Below, piece after piece: positions 41,094-51,486 of a DNA stretch of 64,000 nucleotides; positions within the stretch are counted from its first letter, which is position 1; each line of letters opens with the position of its first letter. The notes under the pieces were generated by a model. That model was not told the DNA's origin, did no database searches, and worked only from the letters and a program-made list of their open reading frames with translations. This DNA comes from Bacteroidetes bacterium MED-G13. GTDB taxonomy: Bacteria > Bacteroidota > Bacteroidia > Flavobacteriales > Flavobacteriaceae. A program made the position numbers and the translations under genes. Location: positions 35,433 to 99,432 of the forward strand of contig NTKO01000002.1 of NCBI GenBank assembly GCA_002457735.1. The letters are read 5' to 3'.

Positions 41094-41808
41094 TCTTGTA
41101 AAGTCATACTCTGGGAAAAATGTTGTAAAACAAGTAAGTGTTGAGCTGAACCAAGGTGAAATCGTTGGTCTATTAGGACCTAATGGGGCTGGAAAAACAA
41201 CTTCATTTTATATGATTGTGGGATTGATCAAAGCAAATTCAGGGAAAATTCACTTGAATAAAAAGGAAATAACAAATTACCCAATGTACAAAAGAGCTCA
41301 GAATGGAATTGGATATTTAGCACAAGAATCATCTGTTTTCAGAAAAATGAGTGTTGAAGATAATATCTTAAGTGTATTAGAATTAACAAATCTTTCAAAA
41401 AAAGAACAAATTCAAAAAACTGAATCCCTACTAGATGAGTTTGGATTGCTAGAGATACGTAAAAGAAGAAGTGACTTGTTATCTGGAGGAGAGCGAAGAA
41501 GAACTGAAATTGCTAGGGCATTAGCAACAAATCCAAATTTTATTTTGCTTGACGAGCCATTTGCAGGAGTTGATCCCCTAGCCGTTGAAGACATCCAAAA
41601 AATTGTAAGAGACTTGACCAAAAAAAATATTGGAATATTAATTACTGATCACAACGTACAAGAAACACTTGCTATCACTGACAGAACATATTTAATGTTT
41701 GAAGGTGAAATTTTGCGCCATGGTAGTCCGGAGGATCTCGCCAATGATGAAATGGTTAGGAAAGTATATTTAGGTAAAAACTTTGAACTTAGAAGAAAAA
41801 CTATTTAG
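41074..41808 (+). CDS. lptB: LPS export ABC transporter ATP-binding protein
   Basis: GLLGPNGAGKTTSFYMIVGLI, YLAQESSVFRKMSVEDNI, LSGGERRRTEIARAL, FILLDEPFAGVDPLAVEDIQ; likely start ATG 41074 (MKLKASNLVKSY). Confidence 0.95.
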   Translation: MKLKASNLVKSYSGKNVVKQVSVELNQGEIVGLLGPNGAGKTTSFYMIVGLIKANSGKIHLNKKEITNYPMYKRAQNGIGYLAQESSVFRKMSVEDNILSVLELTNLSKKEQIQKTESLLDEFGLLEIRKRRSDLLSGGERRRTEIARALATNPNFILLDEPFAGVDPLAVEDIQKIVRDLTKKNIGILITDHNVQETLAITDRTYLMFEGEILRHGSPEDLANDEMVRKVYLGKNFELRRKTI

Positions 41809-42520
41809 CAGTTTTTACGTAAAAAGTAAAAATTGATACTACAATATACATTATCATTATTATTGGTATCGAATAAAAGCTTAGCATATACACAAGTATA
41901 CCTGAAGTTAATAAAATAAATATTCTTCTTCTATTTCCTTTAAATTTGAATTTTTTGAATTTAAAATTCATCAGTTTTAAATTACAAACAAGTAAAAATG
42001 ATGATATTAAAATAAGTAATGTCAGCGATGAATAGTTTAGAAAAAGATCTGCAAATTTATTTTTATCAGAAATAATAATTGCTATAGAATAAATCAAAAT
42101 AGTATTTGCTGGAGTTGGAAGTCCATTAAAAAAACTGGAGTTTGATTTAGAAATATTAAATTTTGCCAGACGAATAGCAGAGGCAATAGTGACTAAAAAA
42201 GAAAAAAAGGGAACAACTGATGACAAAATTGACCCCACATATGAAGATGGTGCCTGAATAAACAAATTATAAATTATTATTCCAGGAACAAGACCAAAAC
42301 TAACCAAATCTGCTAATGAATCAAGCTGAATTCCAATATTTGATTGTTGATTAAAATAACGAGCAATTAAACCATCAAAAAAATCTAAAATCAGGCAAAT
42401 GAGAGATAATATAAAAACATAATGAATTTCTACATTATTTTCAACAAGAAGCAAAACAGCAATACATCCAAAAAACAGATTTAAAAGGGTAATTAAATTG
42501 GCCAAAGAAAGTATTTTCAC
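41801..42520 (-). CDS. pssA: CDP-alcohol phosphatidyltransferase (phosphatidylserine synthase-like)
   Basis: LANLITLLNLFFGCIAVL, DFFDGLIARYFNQQSNIGIQLDSLADLVSFGLVPG. Confidence 0.9.
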   Translation of the reverse strand: MKILSLANLITLLNLFFGCIAVLLLVENNVEIHYVFILSLICLILDFFDGLIARYFNQQSNIGIQLDSLADLVSFGLVPGIIIYNLFIQAPSSYVGSILSSVVPFFSFLVTIASAIRLAKFNISKSNSSFFNGLPTPANTILIYSIAIIISDKNKFADLFLNYSSLTLLILISSFLLVCNLKLMNFKFKKFKFKGNRRRIFILLTSGILVYMLSFYSIPIIMIMYIVVSIFTFYVKTAK

Positions 42521-42612
42521 AGAATTTAGTATAAAAAGTAAAACTAATGATTAATTGTATATAATGTTTTATTTTTAAAACAATATTAAAAATTATAATG
42601 TGTTATTAAAAT

Positions 42613-43680
42613 ATGAAATTTAAAATTTTCATCATCTTTACTTTCACGTTGAGCGGATTTTCACAAAACAGCTCAAAATATTCAAACGAGTTTTTAAACA
42701 TTGGGGTTGATGCTAAATCAATTTCTATGAGCAAAGCCGTGGTTTCTAATATTAATGATGTAAATGCTTCCTATTGGAATCCCGCAGGCCTGATTGGGAT
42801 TGAAAATTCTCAAATATCAATTATGCATTCTAATTATTTTGCAAATATTGCTAATTACAACTATTTGGGATATGCTAAAAAAATTGACAGGGAATCTGCT
42901 ATTGGTTTTTCAATGATAAGGTTTGGTGTTGACAATATTTTAGATACAACACAGCTTATCGATAATCAGGGTAATATTGATTATGACAGAATTGAATTAT
43001 TTTCGGCAGCAGATTATGCTTTTATCTTTTCATACGCTAGGAAAAATTTTTTAATTGGAATGAATTACGGAATTAATGTAAAAGTCCTCAGAAGAATTAT
43101 AGGGGAATTTGCTAACTCCTGGGGATTTGGATTTGATTTTGGAATTCAATATCAAACAAAAAATGGTTGGTCTTTTGGAATTATGGGTAGAGATATTACA
43201 ACTACTTTAAACGCTTGGTCATTTGATGAAAACAGAATAAATGATATTCAAAATGCAATAATTGGACAAAATCAAGCATTACCACAAAAAAGAGAAATTA
43301 CAATACCAAAAATACAACTGGGACTTTCAAAAGATTTCTATTTTGGAACTGATTATAGTTTATTAACTGCATTTGATCTGTTTTTAATGTTTGATGAAAC
43401 TAACGATATTTTAAGCACAAGCATATTAAGCATAAACCCTGCTCTTGGATTAGAAATAGGATACATAGATTTAGTTTTTTTAAGAATTGGTGCTGGAAAC
43501 TTTCAAAAAGAGTTAGATTATTCAGGAAGAAAAAATTTATCTTTTCAGCCTAATTTTGGAATTGGTTTTAATCTAGCAAATTTTGAAATTAGTTATGCTC
43601 TTACTGATATTGGAGATCAATCAACTGCTTTATATTCAAATATCTTCTCAATCAAATTTGATATATTTAACAGTAGATAA
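42613..43680 (+). CDS. PorV/PorQ-family outer-membrane protein
   Basis: FLNIGVDAKSISMSKAVVSNINDVNASYWNPAGL; repeated beta-strand pattern; secreted N-terminus. Confidence 0.8.
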   Translation: MKFKIFIIFTFTLSGFSQNSSKYSNEFLNIGVDAKSISMSKAVVSNINDVNASYWNPAGLIGIENSQISIMHSNYFANIANYNYLGYAKKIDRESAIGFSMIRFGVDNILDTTQLIDNQGNIDYDRIELFSAADYAFIFSYARKNFLIGMNYGINVKVLRRIIGEFANSWGFGFDFGIQYQTKNGWSFGIMGRDITTTLNAWSFDENRINDIQNAIIGQNQALPQKREITIPKIQLGLSKDFYFGTDYSLLTAFDLFLMFDETNDILSTSILSINPALGLEIGYIDLVFLRIGAGNFQKELDYSGRKNLSFQPNFGIGFNLANFEISYALTDIGDQSTALYSNIFSIKFDIFNSR

Positions 43681-43689
43681 TTTAAATAA

Positions 43690-44238
43690 ATGAAAATTTA
43701 CACTAAAAAAGGAGACTCAGGAAATACTTCACTAATTGGTGGGGAAATTGTAAAAAAACATAACATAAAGGTTGATGCATATGGAAATATAGATGAGCTT
43801 AATTCATTTTTAGGATTAGTAAGAGATTTTTCTGATGATGACCAAGTAAATGATATTATTGTTACTATTCAGAAAAAACTTTTTTCAATTGGATCACTAT
43901 TAGCTCTTGGTGATTATAAAAGTGTAACTAAGATTGACAATAAAAAACTGCAAATCAAAAAAATTGATATTGATTATATTGAAAACGAAATTGATAAAAT
44001 TGATAAAAACCTTTCTACAATAACTAAATTTACAATTCCAGGTGGTCACAAATTAATCTCATATCTGCATATTACAAGATGTGTTTGTAGAAGGGCAGAA
44101 AGAAAAATTTCTTATGTGAATGAAATAGAAAAGCTAGACCCTAATATTCCTGCTTATATGAATAGATTATCCGATTTACTTTTTATCTTATCAAGGTATT
44201 TTTGTAAAAAATTAAATGTCAAAGAGTTATATTGGTAG
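43690..44238 (+). CDS. Cob(I)yrinic acid a,c-diamide adenosyltransferase (PduO-type)
   Basis: MKIYTKKGDSGNTSLIGGE, DAYGNIDELNSFLGL, FTIPGGHKLISYLHITRCVCRRAER. Confidence 0.93.
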   Translation: MKIYTKKGDSGNTSLIGGEIVKKHNIKVDAYGNIDELNSFLGLVRDFSDDDQVNDIIVTIQKKLFSIGSLLALGDYKSVTKIDNKKLQIKKIDIDYIENEIDKIDKNLSTITKFTIPGGHKLISYLHITRCVCRRAERKISYVNEIEKLDPNIPAYMNRLSDLLFILSRYFCKKLNVKELYW

Positions 44239-44265
44239 ATTGTCAATTATTTTTTCATGAATCAC

Positions 44266-44295
44266 TTGCACAATTCCACTAAAAAATTATTTTTG
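44266..44295 (+). promoter_or_regulatory. Putative Bacteroidota promoter TTG-N19-TATTTTTG for the DUF2795 gene
   Basis: TTG 44266-44268 and TATTTTTG 44288-44295, 16 bp before ATG 44312. Confidence 0.45.
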
Positions 44296-44311
44296 CAAAA
44301 AAAATTACATC

Positions 44312-44533
44312 ATGTATTGGACTTTAGAATTAGCCTCTTATCTCAGCGATGCTCCTTGGCCAGCTACTAAAGACGAACTAATAGACTATTCAATCAGAAC
44401 TGGTGCGCCACTTGAAGTCGTTGAAAATTTACAAGCAATTGAAGATGAAGGCGATCTCTATGAATCAATTCAAGAAATTTGGCCTGATTATCCAACAGAT
44501 GAAGATTATCTTTGGAATGAAGATGAATATTAA
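44312..44533 (+). CDS. DUF2795 domain protein
   Basis: MYWTLELASYLSDAPWPATKDELIDYSIRTGAPLEVVENLQAIEDEGDLYESIQEIWPDYPTDEDYLWNEDEY. Confidence 0.9.
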   Translation: MYWTLELASYLSDAPWPATKDELIDYSIRTGAPLEVVENLQAIEDEGDLYESIQEIWPDYPTDEDYLWNEDEY

Positions 44534-44631
44534 AGATTTTATTTAAACTTCTTATTAAATAGTATTATCCGTCGTTAGTTAAACATGTTGTATATTTATG
44601 AATATTCCCTAGTACCACAAATTTTGTATTA

Positions 44632-47600
44632 ATGATTGGAAAAATTTTAAAATTTTTTGTTGGTGATAAGTCTAAGAAAGATTTAAAATTAATTAATCCC
44701 ATAATTGACAAGATTCACTCTTTTCAGAAAGAAGTTTCCGATTATTCAAATGATGAATTAAGAGCTCAGACGATAAATTTTAAGACTAAAATTTTTAATG
44801 CAACGTCAAGCCTTCACATTGAAATTGATAAAATCAAATCAGAAATTGAGCAACAAATTAACATTAATCAAAAAGAATCTCTTTTTTCTAGAATCGATAA
44901 ACTAAATCAAGAAATTTATCAAATTTCTGAAAGTTGCTTAGAAGAAATTCTGCCAAAAGCATTTGCAGTTGTCAAAGAAACAGCTAGTCGATTTGTTAAT
45001 AATAAAAATATTACTGTCAAATCTACAGATTTTGATTTAAAGATTGCACAAACAAAAGATTATGTGGAAATAAAAAAAAACCAAGCTGTATGGAAAAATA
45101 ATTGGGATGCCGCTGGTAAAAATATACTTTGGGATATGATCCACTACGATGTACAGTTAATTGGAGGTGTTGCAATGCATCAAGGAAAAATTGCTGAAAT
45201 GCAAACCGGTGAGGGAAAAACACTTGTTGCAACACTTCCCGTGTATCTAAATGCATTGACGGGAAGAGGTGTACACTTAGTTACTGTCAATGATTATTTA
45301 GCAAAAAGAGACAGTGCATGGATGGCTCCAATATTTGAATTTCACGGACTTAGTGTAGATTGTATAGATTATCATAAACCAAATTCTATTGAGAGAAAAA
45401 ATGCCTACAATTGTGACATAACATATGGAACTAATAATGAATTTGGTTTTGACTATTTAAGAGACAACATGGCTAATTCACCAGATGACCTGGTACAAAG
45501 AAAACATAATTATGCAATTGTTGATGAAGTTGATTCAGTTTTAATTGATGATGCAAGAACTCCCTTAATAATTTCAGGACCGATACCGAAGGGTGACAAA
45601 CATGAATTTAATAATTTAAAGCCAAAAATTGAAAAAATTGTATCAACACAAAGAAAGTTTTTACTAGGAACTCTTTCTCAAGCTAAAAGTCAAATTTCAA
45701 ACCAGGAGACAGATGAAGGTGCATTTAATTTATTAAGAGTTTTTAGAGGAATTCCTAAAAATAAAGCTTTAATAAAATACCTCAGTGAAGAGGGCATAAA
45801 ACAGTTATTGCAAAAAACTGAAAATTTTTATATGCAGGATAATAACAGAGAAATGCCTAAAATTGACAAAGAACTTTATTATGTAATAGACGAGAAGAAT
45901 AATCAAATTGAATTAACTGATAAGGGAATTGAATTTTTATCTGGAAAAGATGATCCAAATTTTTTCATTATGCCAGAAATTGGTATGGAAATTTCGAAAA
46001 TTGAAAATAAAAAACTTAGAAAAGAAGACGAAGCAAAAGAAAAAGATGACTTGTATAGAGATTTTGGTGTTAAATCTGAAAGAATTCATTCAATAAACCA
46101 ATTACTTAAAGCATACGCATTGTTTGAAAAGGATATTCAATACGTAGTGATGAATAATAAAGTATTGATTGTTGATGAGCAAACAGGAAGAATAATGGAT
46201 GGAAGAAGGTATAGCGATGGCTTACATCAAGCAATAGAAGCAAAGGAAAATGTCAAAATTGAAGCTGCCACACAAACGTTTGCAACAATCACCTTACAAA
46301 ACTATTTCAGAATGTATAACAAGCTCTCAGGAATGACTGGAACAGCAATAACAGAGGCAGGAGAATTTTGGGAAATATACAAACTTGATGTCATTGAAAT
46401 ACCTACAAATAAACCCATTCAAAGAGATGATAAAGAGGATATAGTTTTTAAAACGAAAAGAGAAAAATATAATGCCGTTATTGATAATGTTACAGATCTA
46501 TCCAAATCTGGTAGACCAGTATTAATCGGTACCACATCTGTTGAGATTAGTGAACTACTTGGAAGAATGTTGAAAATTCGTAAGATTCCACATAATATTT
46601 TAAATGCAAAGCTTCACAAAAAAGAATCAGATGTAGTTGCTGAAGCTGGAAAACCTGGACAAGTTACTATTGCCACCAACATGGCTGGTCGTGGTACTGA
46701 TATTAAACTAATTGATCAAGTCAAAGATGCAGGTGGATTAGCAATTATTGGTACAGAAAGACATGATTCAAGAAGAGTTGATAGACAGCTAAGAGGAAGA
46801 TCTGGTAGACAAGGTGATCCAGGAAGTTCTCAGTTCTATGTTTCTCTTGAAGATAATTTGATGCGTTTATTCGGAGCTGAGAGAATAGCAAAAATGATGG
46901 ATAGAATGGGATTAAAAGAAGGGGAAGTCATCCAACATTCAATGATTACTAATTCAATTGAAAGGGCTCAGAAGAAAGTTGAAGAAAATAATTTTGGTAT
47001 CAGAAAAAGGCTATTGGAATATGATGATGTCATGAATGCACAAAGAGAAGTAGTATACAGAAGAAGAAATAATTCTCTATCCGGAGAAAGACTTAGAATT
47101 GATATTTCAAATATGATCTATAATACCTGTGAAAATATTACTTCGGATAATAAAAATTTAAATGATTTTAAAAATTTTGAATTTGAGCTTATTAAATATT
47201 TTTCAATTACAACAGAAATTGATTCAGATTCATTTGAATCTATGAATATTAATGAAATAACAGAAAAAATTTATAAAGTGGTATTAAAACATTACATGAA
47301 TAAAATTGAAAGCAATGCTAAATTAGCTTTTCCAGTTATTAAACATGTTTACGAAAACCAAAGAGAAAAATTTAAAAGAATTGTAGTCCCCTTCTCTGAT
47401 GGAGTTAAAACTCTTCAAGTCATTACGAATTTAGAAAAAGCATTTGAATCGGGTGGTAATCAACTTATAACTGATTTTGAAAAAAACATTACACTGGCAA
47501 TTTTAGACAATTCATGGAAAAACCATCTAAGAAAAATGGATGAGCTAAAACAATCTGTACAATTAGCAGTTCACGAACAGAAAGATCCACTGCTAATCTA

Positions 47601-47973
47601 TAAATTTGAAGCATTTGAATTATTTAAAATATTACTTGACGAAGTTAACAAAGAGATTTTATCCTTTTTATTTAAGGCTGAGATTTCTTCAAATAATCAG
47701 AATGTTAAAGAAGCAATTGAAAGAAAACCAGTTAAATTAAATACGTCTAAAGAAGAAATACCAAACTCTGATCAATTAAGAGAGCAAAACAGGGTAATTA
47801 CAAATAGATCTTCAAATCAACAGGTTGAAACAATAGTTAGAACCCAGCCTAAGGTTGGAAGAAATGATCGGGTTAGTATCAAAAATGTAAAAACTGGGGA
47901 TATAAAAGAATTAAAGTACAAACATGCTGAAAATTTAATTTCTAGTGGTGAATGGATAATAACTAACAAATAG
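44632..47973 (+). CDS. secA: Preprotein translocase ATPase SecA
   Basis: MQTGEGKTLVATLPVYLNAL, VDEVDSVLIDDARTPLIISGP, TNMAGRGTDIKL, GRSGRQGDPGSSQFYVSLED. Confidence 0.97.
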   Translation: MIGKILKFFVGDKSKKDLKLINPIIDKIHSFQKEVSDYSNDELRAQTINFKTKIFNATSSLHIEIDKIKSEIEQQININQKESLFSRIDKLNQEIYQISESCLEEILPKAFAVVKETASRFVNNKNITVKSTDFDLKIAQTKDYVEIKKNQAVWKNNWDAAGKNILWDMIHYDVQLIGGVAMHQGKIAEMQTGEGKTLVATLPVYLNALTGRGVHLVTVNDYLAKRDSAWMAPIFEFHGLSVDCIDYHKPNSIERKNAYNCDITYGTNNEFGFDYLRDNMANSPDDLVQRKHNYAIVDEVDSVLIDDARTPLIISGPIPKGDKHEFNNLKPKIEKIVSTQRKFLLGTLSQAKSQISNQETDEGAFNLLRVFRGIPKNKALIKYLSEEGIKQLLQKTENFYMQDNNREMPKIDKELYYVIDEKNNQIELTDKGIEFLSGKDDPNFFIMPEIGMEISKIENKKLRKEDEAKEKDDLYRDFGVKSERIHSINQLLKAYALFEKDIQYVVMNNKVLIVDEQTGRIMDGRRYSDGLHQAIEAKENVKIEAATQTFATITLQNYFRMYNKLSGMTGTAITEAGEFWEIYKLDVIEIPTNKPIQRDDKEDIVFKTKREKYNAVIDNVTDLSKSGRPVLIGTTSVEISELLGRMLKIRKIPHNILNAKLHKKESDVVAEAGKPGQVTIATNMAGRGTDIKLIDQVKDAGGLAIIGTERHDSRRVDRQLRGRSGRQGDPGSSQFYVSLEDNLMRLFGAERIAKMMDRMGLKEGEVIQHSMITNSIERAQKKVEENNFGIRKRLLEYDDVMNAQREVVYRRRNNSLSGERLRIDISNMIYNTCENITSDNKNLNDFKNFEFELIKYFSITTEIDSDSFESMNINEITEKIYKVVLKHYMNKIESNAKLAFPVIKHVYENQREKFKRIVVPFSDGVKTLQVITNLEKAFESGGNQLITDFEKNITLAILDNSWKNHLRKMDELKQSVQLAVHEQKDPLLIYKFEAFELFKILLDEVNKEILSFLFKAEISSNNQNVKEAIERKPVKLNTSKEEIPNSDQLREQNRVITNRSSNQQVETIVRTQPKVGRNDRVSIKNVKTGDIKELKYKHAENLISSGEWIITNK

Positions 47974-47980
47974 AATCCCA

Positions 47981-48973
47981 TTGTCCTTTTTATCAAAAAA
48001 TATTGAACAAGTTTGTAATGAAATTATAGACGGAAACCGAAAGACTCTTGCAAAAGCTATAACTCTCATTGAGAGTAATAATAGTGACCATAGAAAATTT
48101 GCTAATAAACTTTTAAATAAATTAAACACTAAGAAAAATAAAGGTGAATCTATAAGAATTGGAATTACTGGAATTCCTGGTGCTGGGAAAAGTACATTCA
48201 TTGAAAGTCTTGGGAATTACTTGCTAAATGATAAAAATAAGATTGCTGTTTTAGCTATTGATCCTTCCAGTAGAATAAGCAAAGGAAGCATTTTAGGTGA
48301 TAAAACAAGAATGAGCCAATTATCCAATAATCCCAATGTTTTTATTAGACCAACAGCTGCATCAAATTTTCAAGGAGGCACTGCAAAAAACACAAGAGAA
48401 TCAATTTTTTTATGTGAAGCTGCAGGCTTTAATATAATATTTATTGAAACAGTTGGTGTGGGTCAAAATGAAATTAGTGTTTTTGAGATGGTTGATTTTT
48501 TTCTTTTATTAAAAATTGCTGGATCTGGTGATGAGCTACAAGGAATAAAAAGAGGAATTATCGAAATGTCTGATTTAATTATAATTAATAAAACTGATGG
48601 AGATAATACAAATAATTCCATCATTGCTAAAAATGAATTTCAAATGGCATTAAAACTATTTTCTAAAAAAGAATCAGGATGGATACCTGAGGTTATGAAT
48701 TGTAGTTCGATTGAAAATAAGGGGATAATTGAAATTTGGGATAAAATTACTAGCTATTTTAAACTTACAAAGGATAATAATTTTTTTTATAAAAACAGAA
48801 TAAAACAAAATAAATACTGGCTCAAAAAAATAATTAATCAATCCATCATTGATAATTTTTATCACAATGAAAAAGTTAGAAAAGAATACAAGAATCAGGT
48901 AAAAAAAATTGAAGAAAATAAAGTTGATGTTTTTGAGGCCTATCAAAAAATTATTTTGTCACAAAAATCTTAA
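47981..48973 (+). CDS. meaB: Methylmalonyl-CoA mutase-associated GTPase MeaB/ArgK
   Basis: GITGIPGAGKSTFIESLG, LAIDPSSRISKGSILGDKTRM, FIRPTAASNFQGGTAKNTRE, IETVGVGQNE; TTG start. Confidence 0.94.
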   Translation: MSFLSKNIEQVCNEIIDGNRKTLAKAITLIESNNSDHRKFANKLLNKLNTKKNKGESIRIGITGIPGAGKSTFIESLGNYLLNDKNKIAVLAIDPSSRISKGSILGDKTRMSQLSNNPNVFIRPTAASNFQGGTAKNTRESIFLCEAAGFNIIFIETVGVGQNEISVFEMVDFFLLLKIAGSGDELQGIKRGIIEMSDLIIINKTDGDNTNNSIIAKNEFQMALKLFSKKESGWIPEVMNCSSIENKGIIEIWDKITSYFKLTKDNNFFYKNRIKQNKYWLKKIINQSIIDNFYHNEKVRKEYKNQVKKIEENKVDVFEAYQKIILSQKS

Positions 48974-49520
48974 AATTTAAAATTAATCTATAAAAAAAGT
49001 ATCCTGCAGAAATTCCAAAGATTAACCCAAAAAGAATATCCAATGGATAATGTTTTCCCAAGTAAATTCTACTGTAAGAAAATAATATAACCCAAAAAAA
49101 TAATACCATTGAAATTAACGATTTTCTGTAGCTTTTAAAATTAAGTAATATGAATGAAGTAACGGCAGCTGAATTTGCTGCATGTGCAGAGAAAAAACCG
49201 TATTTACCACATCCAATATCAATATCTCTCAATAAACCAAAAAGTTGAGGCTCACTACACGGTCTAAATCTTTCAAAACTTGCTTTTATAAAATTTGTAA
49301 ACTGATCAGTGAATAAAATTAATATTGAAATAGATAAAAGTATTTTCAGTGCTTGTTTTACACCAAAATCCTTAAAAAACCTGTAGATTATAAAAAGAAA
49401 AATCGGAATAAATGTAAGTTTATCAGTTATCAACAACCATATTGGGTCCCATAATTCAGATCCTAAATTATTTAAAAACACTAATAACTCTCTATCAATT
49501 TCTAAAATTCTTTTAATCAT
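48951..49520 (-). CDS. PAP2-superfamily phosphatase
   Basis: ASFERFRPC..GFFSAHAANSAAVTSF..YSRIYLGKHYPLDILFG. Confidence 0.93.
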   Translation of the reverse strand: MIKRILEIDRELLVFLNNLGSELWDPIWLLITDKLTFIPIFLFIIYRFFKDFGVKQALKILLSISILILFTDQFTNFIKASFERFRPCSEPQLFGLLRDIDIGCGKYGFFSAHAANSAAVTSFILLNFKSYRKSLISMVLFFWVILFSYSRIYLGKHYPLDILFGLIFGISAGYFFYRLILNFKIFVTK

Positions 49521-50880
49521 TATCTATTTTTTGATTAACTAATTGATTAAACCTTAAATATAAAAAAACTGAGGTAAAAAGAAGGCCAGTTAAAAGTCCA
49601 AACCAAATTCCCATTTCTTTAAATTGATCAAAACTTCCAAAATAATAGCTAATTGGGAATCCAATAAACCAATAGGAAATAAATATTATAATTGTTGGAA
49701 TTATGACATCTTGCATACCTCTCAAGGACCCTAAAATTATAACTTGAGCACTATCAAAAAGCTGAAACAAAGCAACTATTATAAATAATCTAGAAGCCTT
49801 TGAAATAATACTCAAATTCTTTTGATAATTATTGACATCATCAATATCTACAAAGAGAAATGGAATAATTTCTCTCATATAAAATATCAATAATGAAAAA
49901 ATTAGTGCAAATATTAAACCGAGTAAAAGTATTGACAATGATATCCTTTTTAGTTCATAATAATTATTAAGTCCTTTTTGATTTCCAGCTCTAATTGAAG
50001 CGCTCAATCCAAGACCACTTGCAACCATAAAAGTAAAAGAAGAAACATTAAGTACAATTTGATTTGCTGATTGAGTAACTTCCCCTAATAAACCACTGAG
50101 CCATATAGCTGAAGTAAAAATACCAACTTCAAAAAGCATTTGAAGAGAAGTTGGGAATCCTAATGAAATTATATTAGTAAATATTTTTTTATTGATTAGA
50201 AAAAATCCTTTGGTAATATTCATTATTATTTTATTTTTTTTCAGCAGTAAATACAGAACTATGAACATCATTATCCTCGAAACTAGGGTTCCGATTGCAG
50301 CACCTATTATACCTAATTGTGGGAAACCAAACTTTCCAAAAATTAGAACATAGTTAACAAGGATGTTAATCAAATTTGCAAATATGGTAGCATACATTGA
50401 ATATGAAGTCATTGATAATCCATCACTGTATTGTTTGAGAGCTTGAAACATCAATAGAGGAATTAATGAAAAGGCTACAATATCCAAGTAGGGAATTGCT
50501 AAATCAACAATAATTTGAGGCTGCCCTAGTAATTTTAATAAAGGCTTACATATTAGAATGAACATGAACAGAAAACAGCCTAAAAAAAAACATAATAGAA
50601 AACCATTAGTGAATGCTTTTTTTAATCTGTCTGAATTATTCTGTGAATCTGCCTCAGCTACTACGGGGGTTATTGCAGCTGAAAACCCTATCCCAATTGA
50701 CATTGCTATAAATAAAAAACTATTTCCAAGGGATACTGCAGCAAGGTTATCTGGATCTAACTTTCCAACCATGATGTTATCTACAATACCAACAATTGTA
50801 TGACCAAGTAGACCAATTATAATTGGAAATGATAATCTCAAGTTATAATTAAACTCCTTATAATATTTACTTAATACCAA
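49513..50880 (-). CDS. MATE-family efflux transporter
   Basis: 12-TM protein; IIGLLGHTIVGIVDNIMVGKLDPDNLAAVSLGNSFLF; VNYVLIFGKFGFPQLGIIGAAIGT. Confidence 0.93.
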   Translation of the reverse strand: MVLSKYYKEFNYNLRLSFPIIIGLLGHTIVGIVDNIMVGKLDPDNLAAVSLGNSFLFIAMSIGIGFSAAITPVVAEADSQNNSDRLKKAFTNGFLLCFFLGCFLFMFILICKPLLKLLGQPQIIVDLAIPYLDIVAFSLIPLLMFQALKQYSDGLSMTSYSMYATIFANLINILVNYVLIFGKFGFPQLGIIGAAIGTLVSRIMMFIVLYLLLKKNKIIMNITKGFFLINKKIFTNIISLGFPTSLQMLFEVGIFTSAIWLSGLLGEVTQSANQIVLNVSSFTFMVASGLGLSASIRAGNQKGLNNYYELKRISLSILLLGLIFALIFSLLIFYMREIIPFLFVDIDDVNNYQKNLSIISKASRLFIIVALFQLFDSAQVIILGSLRGMQDVIIPTIIIFISYWFIGFPISYYFGSFDQFKEMGIWFGLLTGLLFTSVFLYLRFNQLVNQKIDND

Positions 50881-50882
50881 AT

Positions 50883-51455
50883 TTATTTTACGTATTTCAT
50901 AAAATAATCAACATCAACTTTTCCAACCATAATATTTTGAAGTTTATTTTTAATTATTTTTTTCTTAAAAGAAGAAATCTTATCGGTAAATAGTATCCCT
51001 TCAATATGATCATATTCATGCTGAATTACTCTCGCAATAATACCCGAATACTCTTCACTAACTGTTTTAAAATTTTCATCACAGTATGTTATTTTAATTT
51101 TAGATTTTCTACCAATTTTTTCTCTAACACTAGGGATACTTAAACAACCCTCCTCAAGAGTTTTATTTTCACCCGATTCATTTACAATGGTTGGATTGAT
51201 AAAAGTTTTTTTTAGGGTTCCAACTTCAAATCCAGTTTCTTTTTCAAATTCTGCGCTATCAAAAGGTGATGTATCAATTACAAATAGTCTGATGGGTTTC
51301 CCAATTTGAGGAGCAGCAAGTCCCACCCCTTTTGCAGCATACATAGTTTCGTACATATCATCGATTAATTTTCTTAAGTTATTGTAGTCCGATGATATTA
51401 CAGAGGCTTTTTGCTTTAAAACATTTTGTCCATATGCGTAAATTGGTAAAACCAT
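50883..51455 (-). CDS. def: Peptide deformylase
   Basis: GVGLAAPQIG, EEGCLSIPSV, VIQHEYDHIEGILF; likely start at MVLPIYAYG. Confidence 0.96.
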   Translation of the reverse strand: MVLPIYAYGQNVLKQKASVISSDYNNLRKLIDDMYETMYAAKGVGLAAPQIGKPIRLFVIDTSPFDSAEFEKETGFEVGTLKKTFINPTIVNESGENKTLEEGCLSIPSVREKIGRKSKIKITYCDENFKTVSEEYSGIIARVIQHEYDHIEGILFTDKISSFKKKIIKNKLQNIMVGKVDVDYFMKYVK

Positions 51456-51486
51456 ATAGTTTATTTTCAAAATTACAATTAAAATC

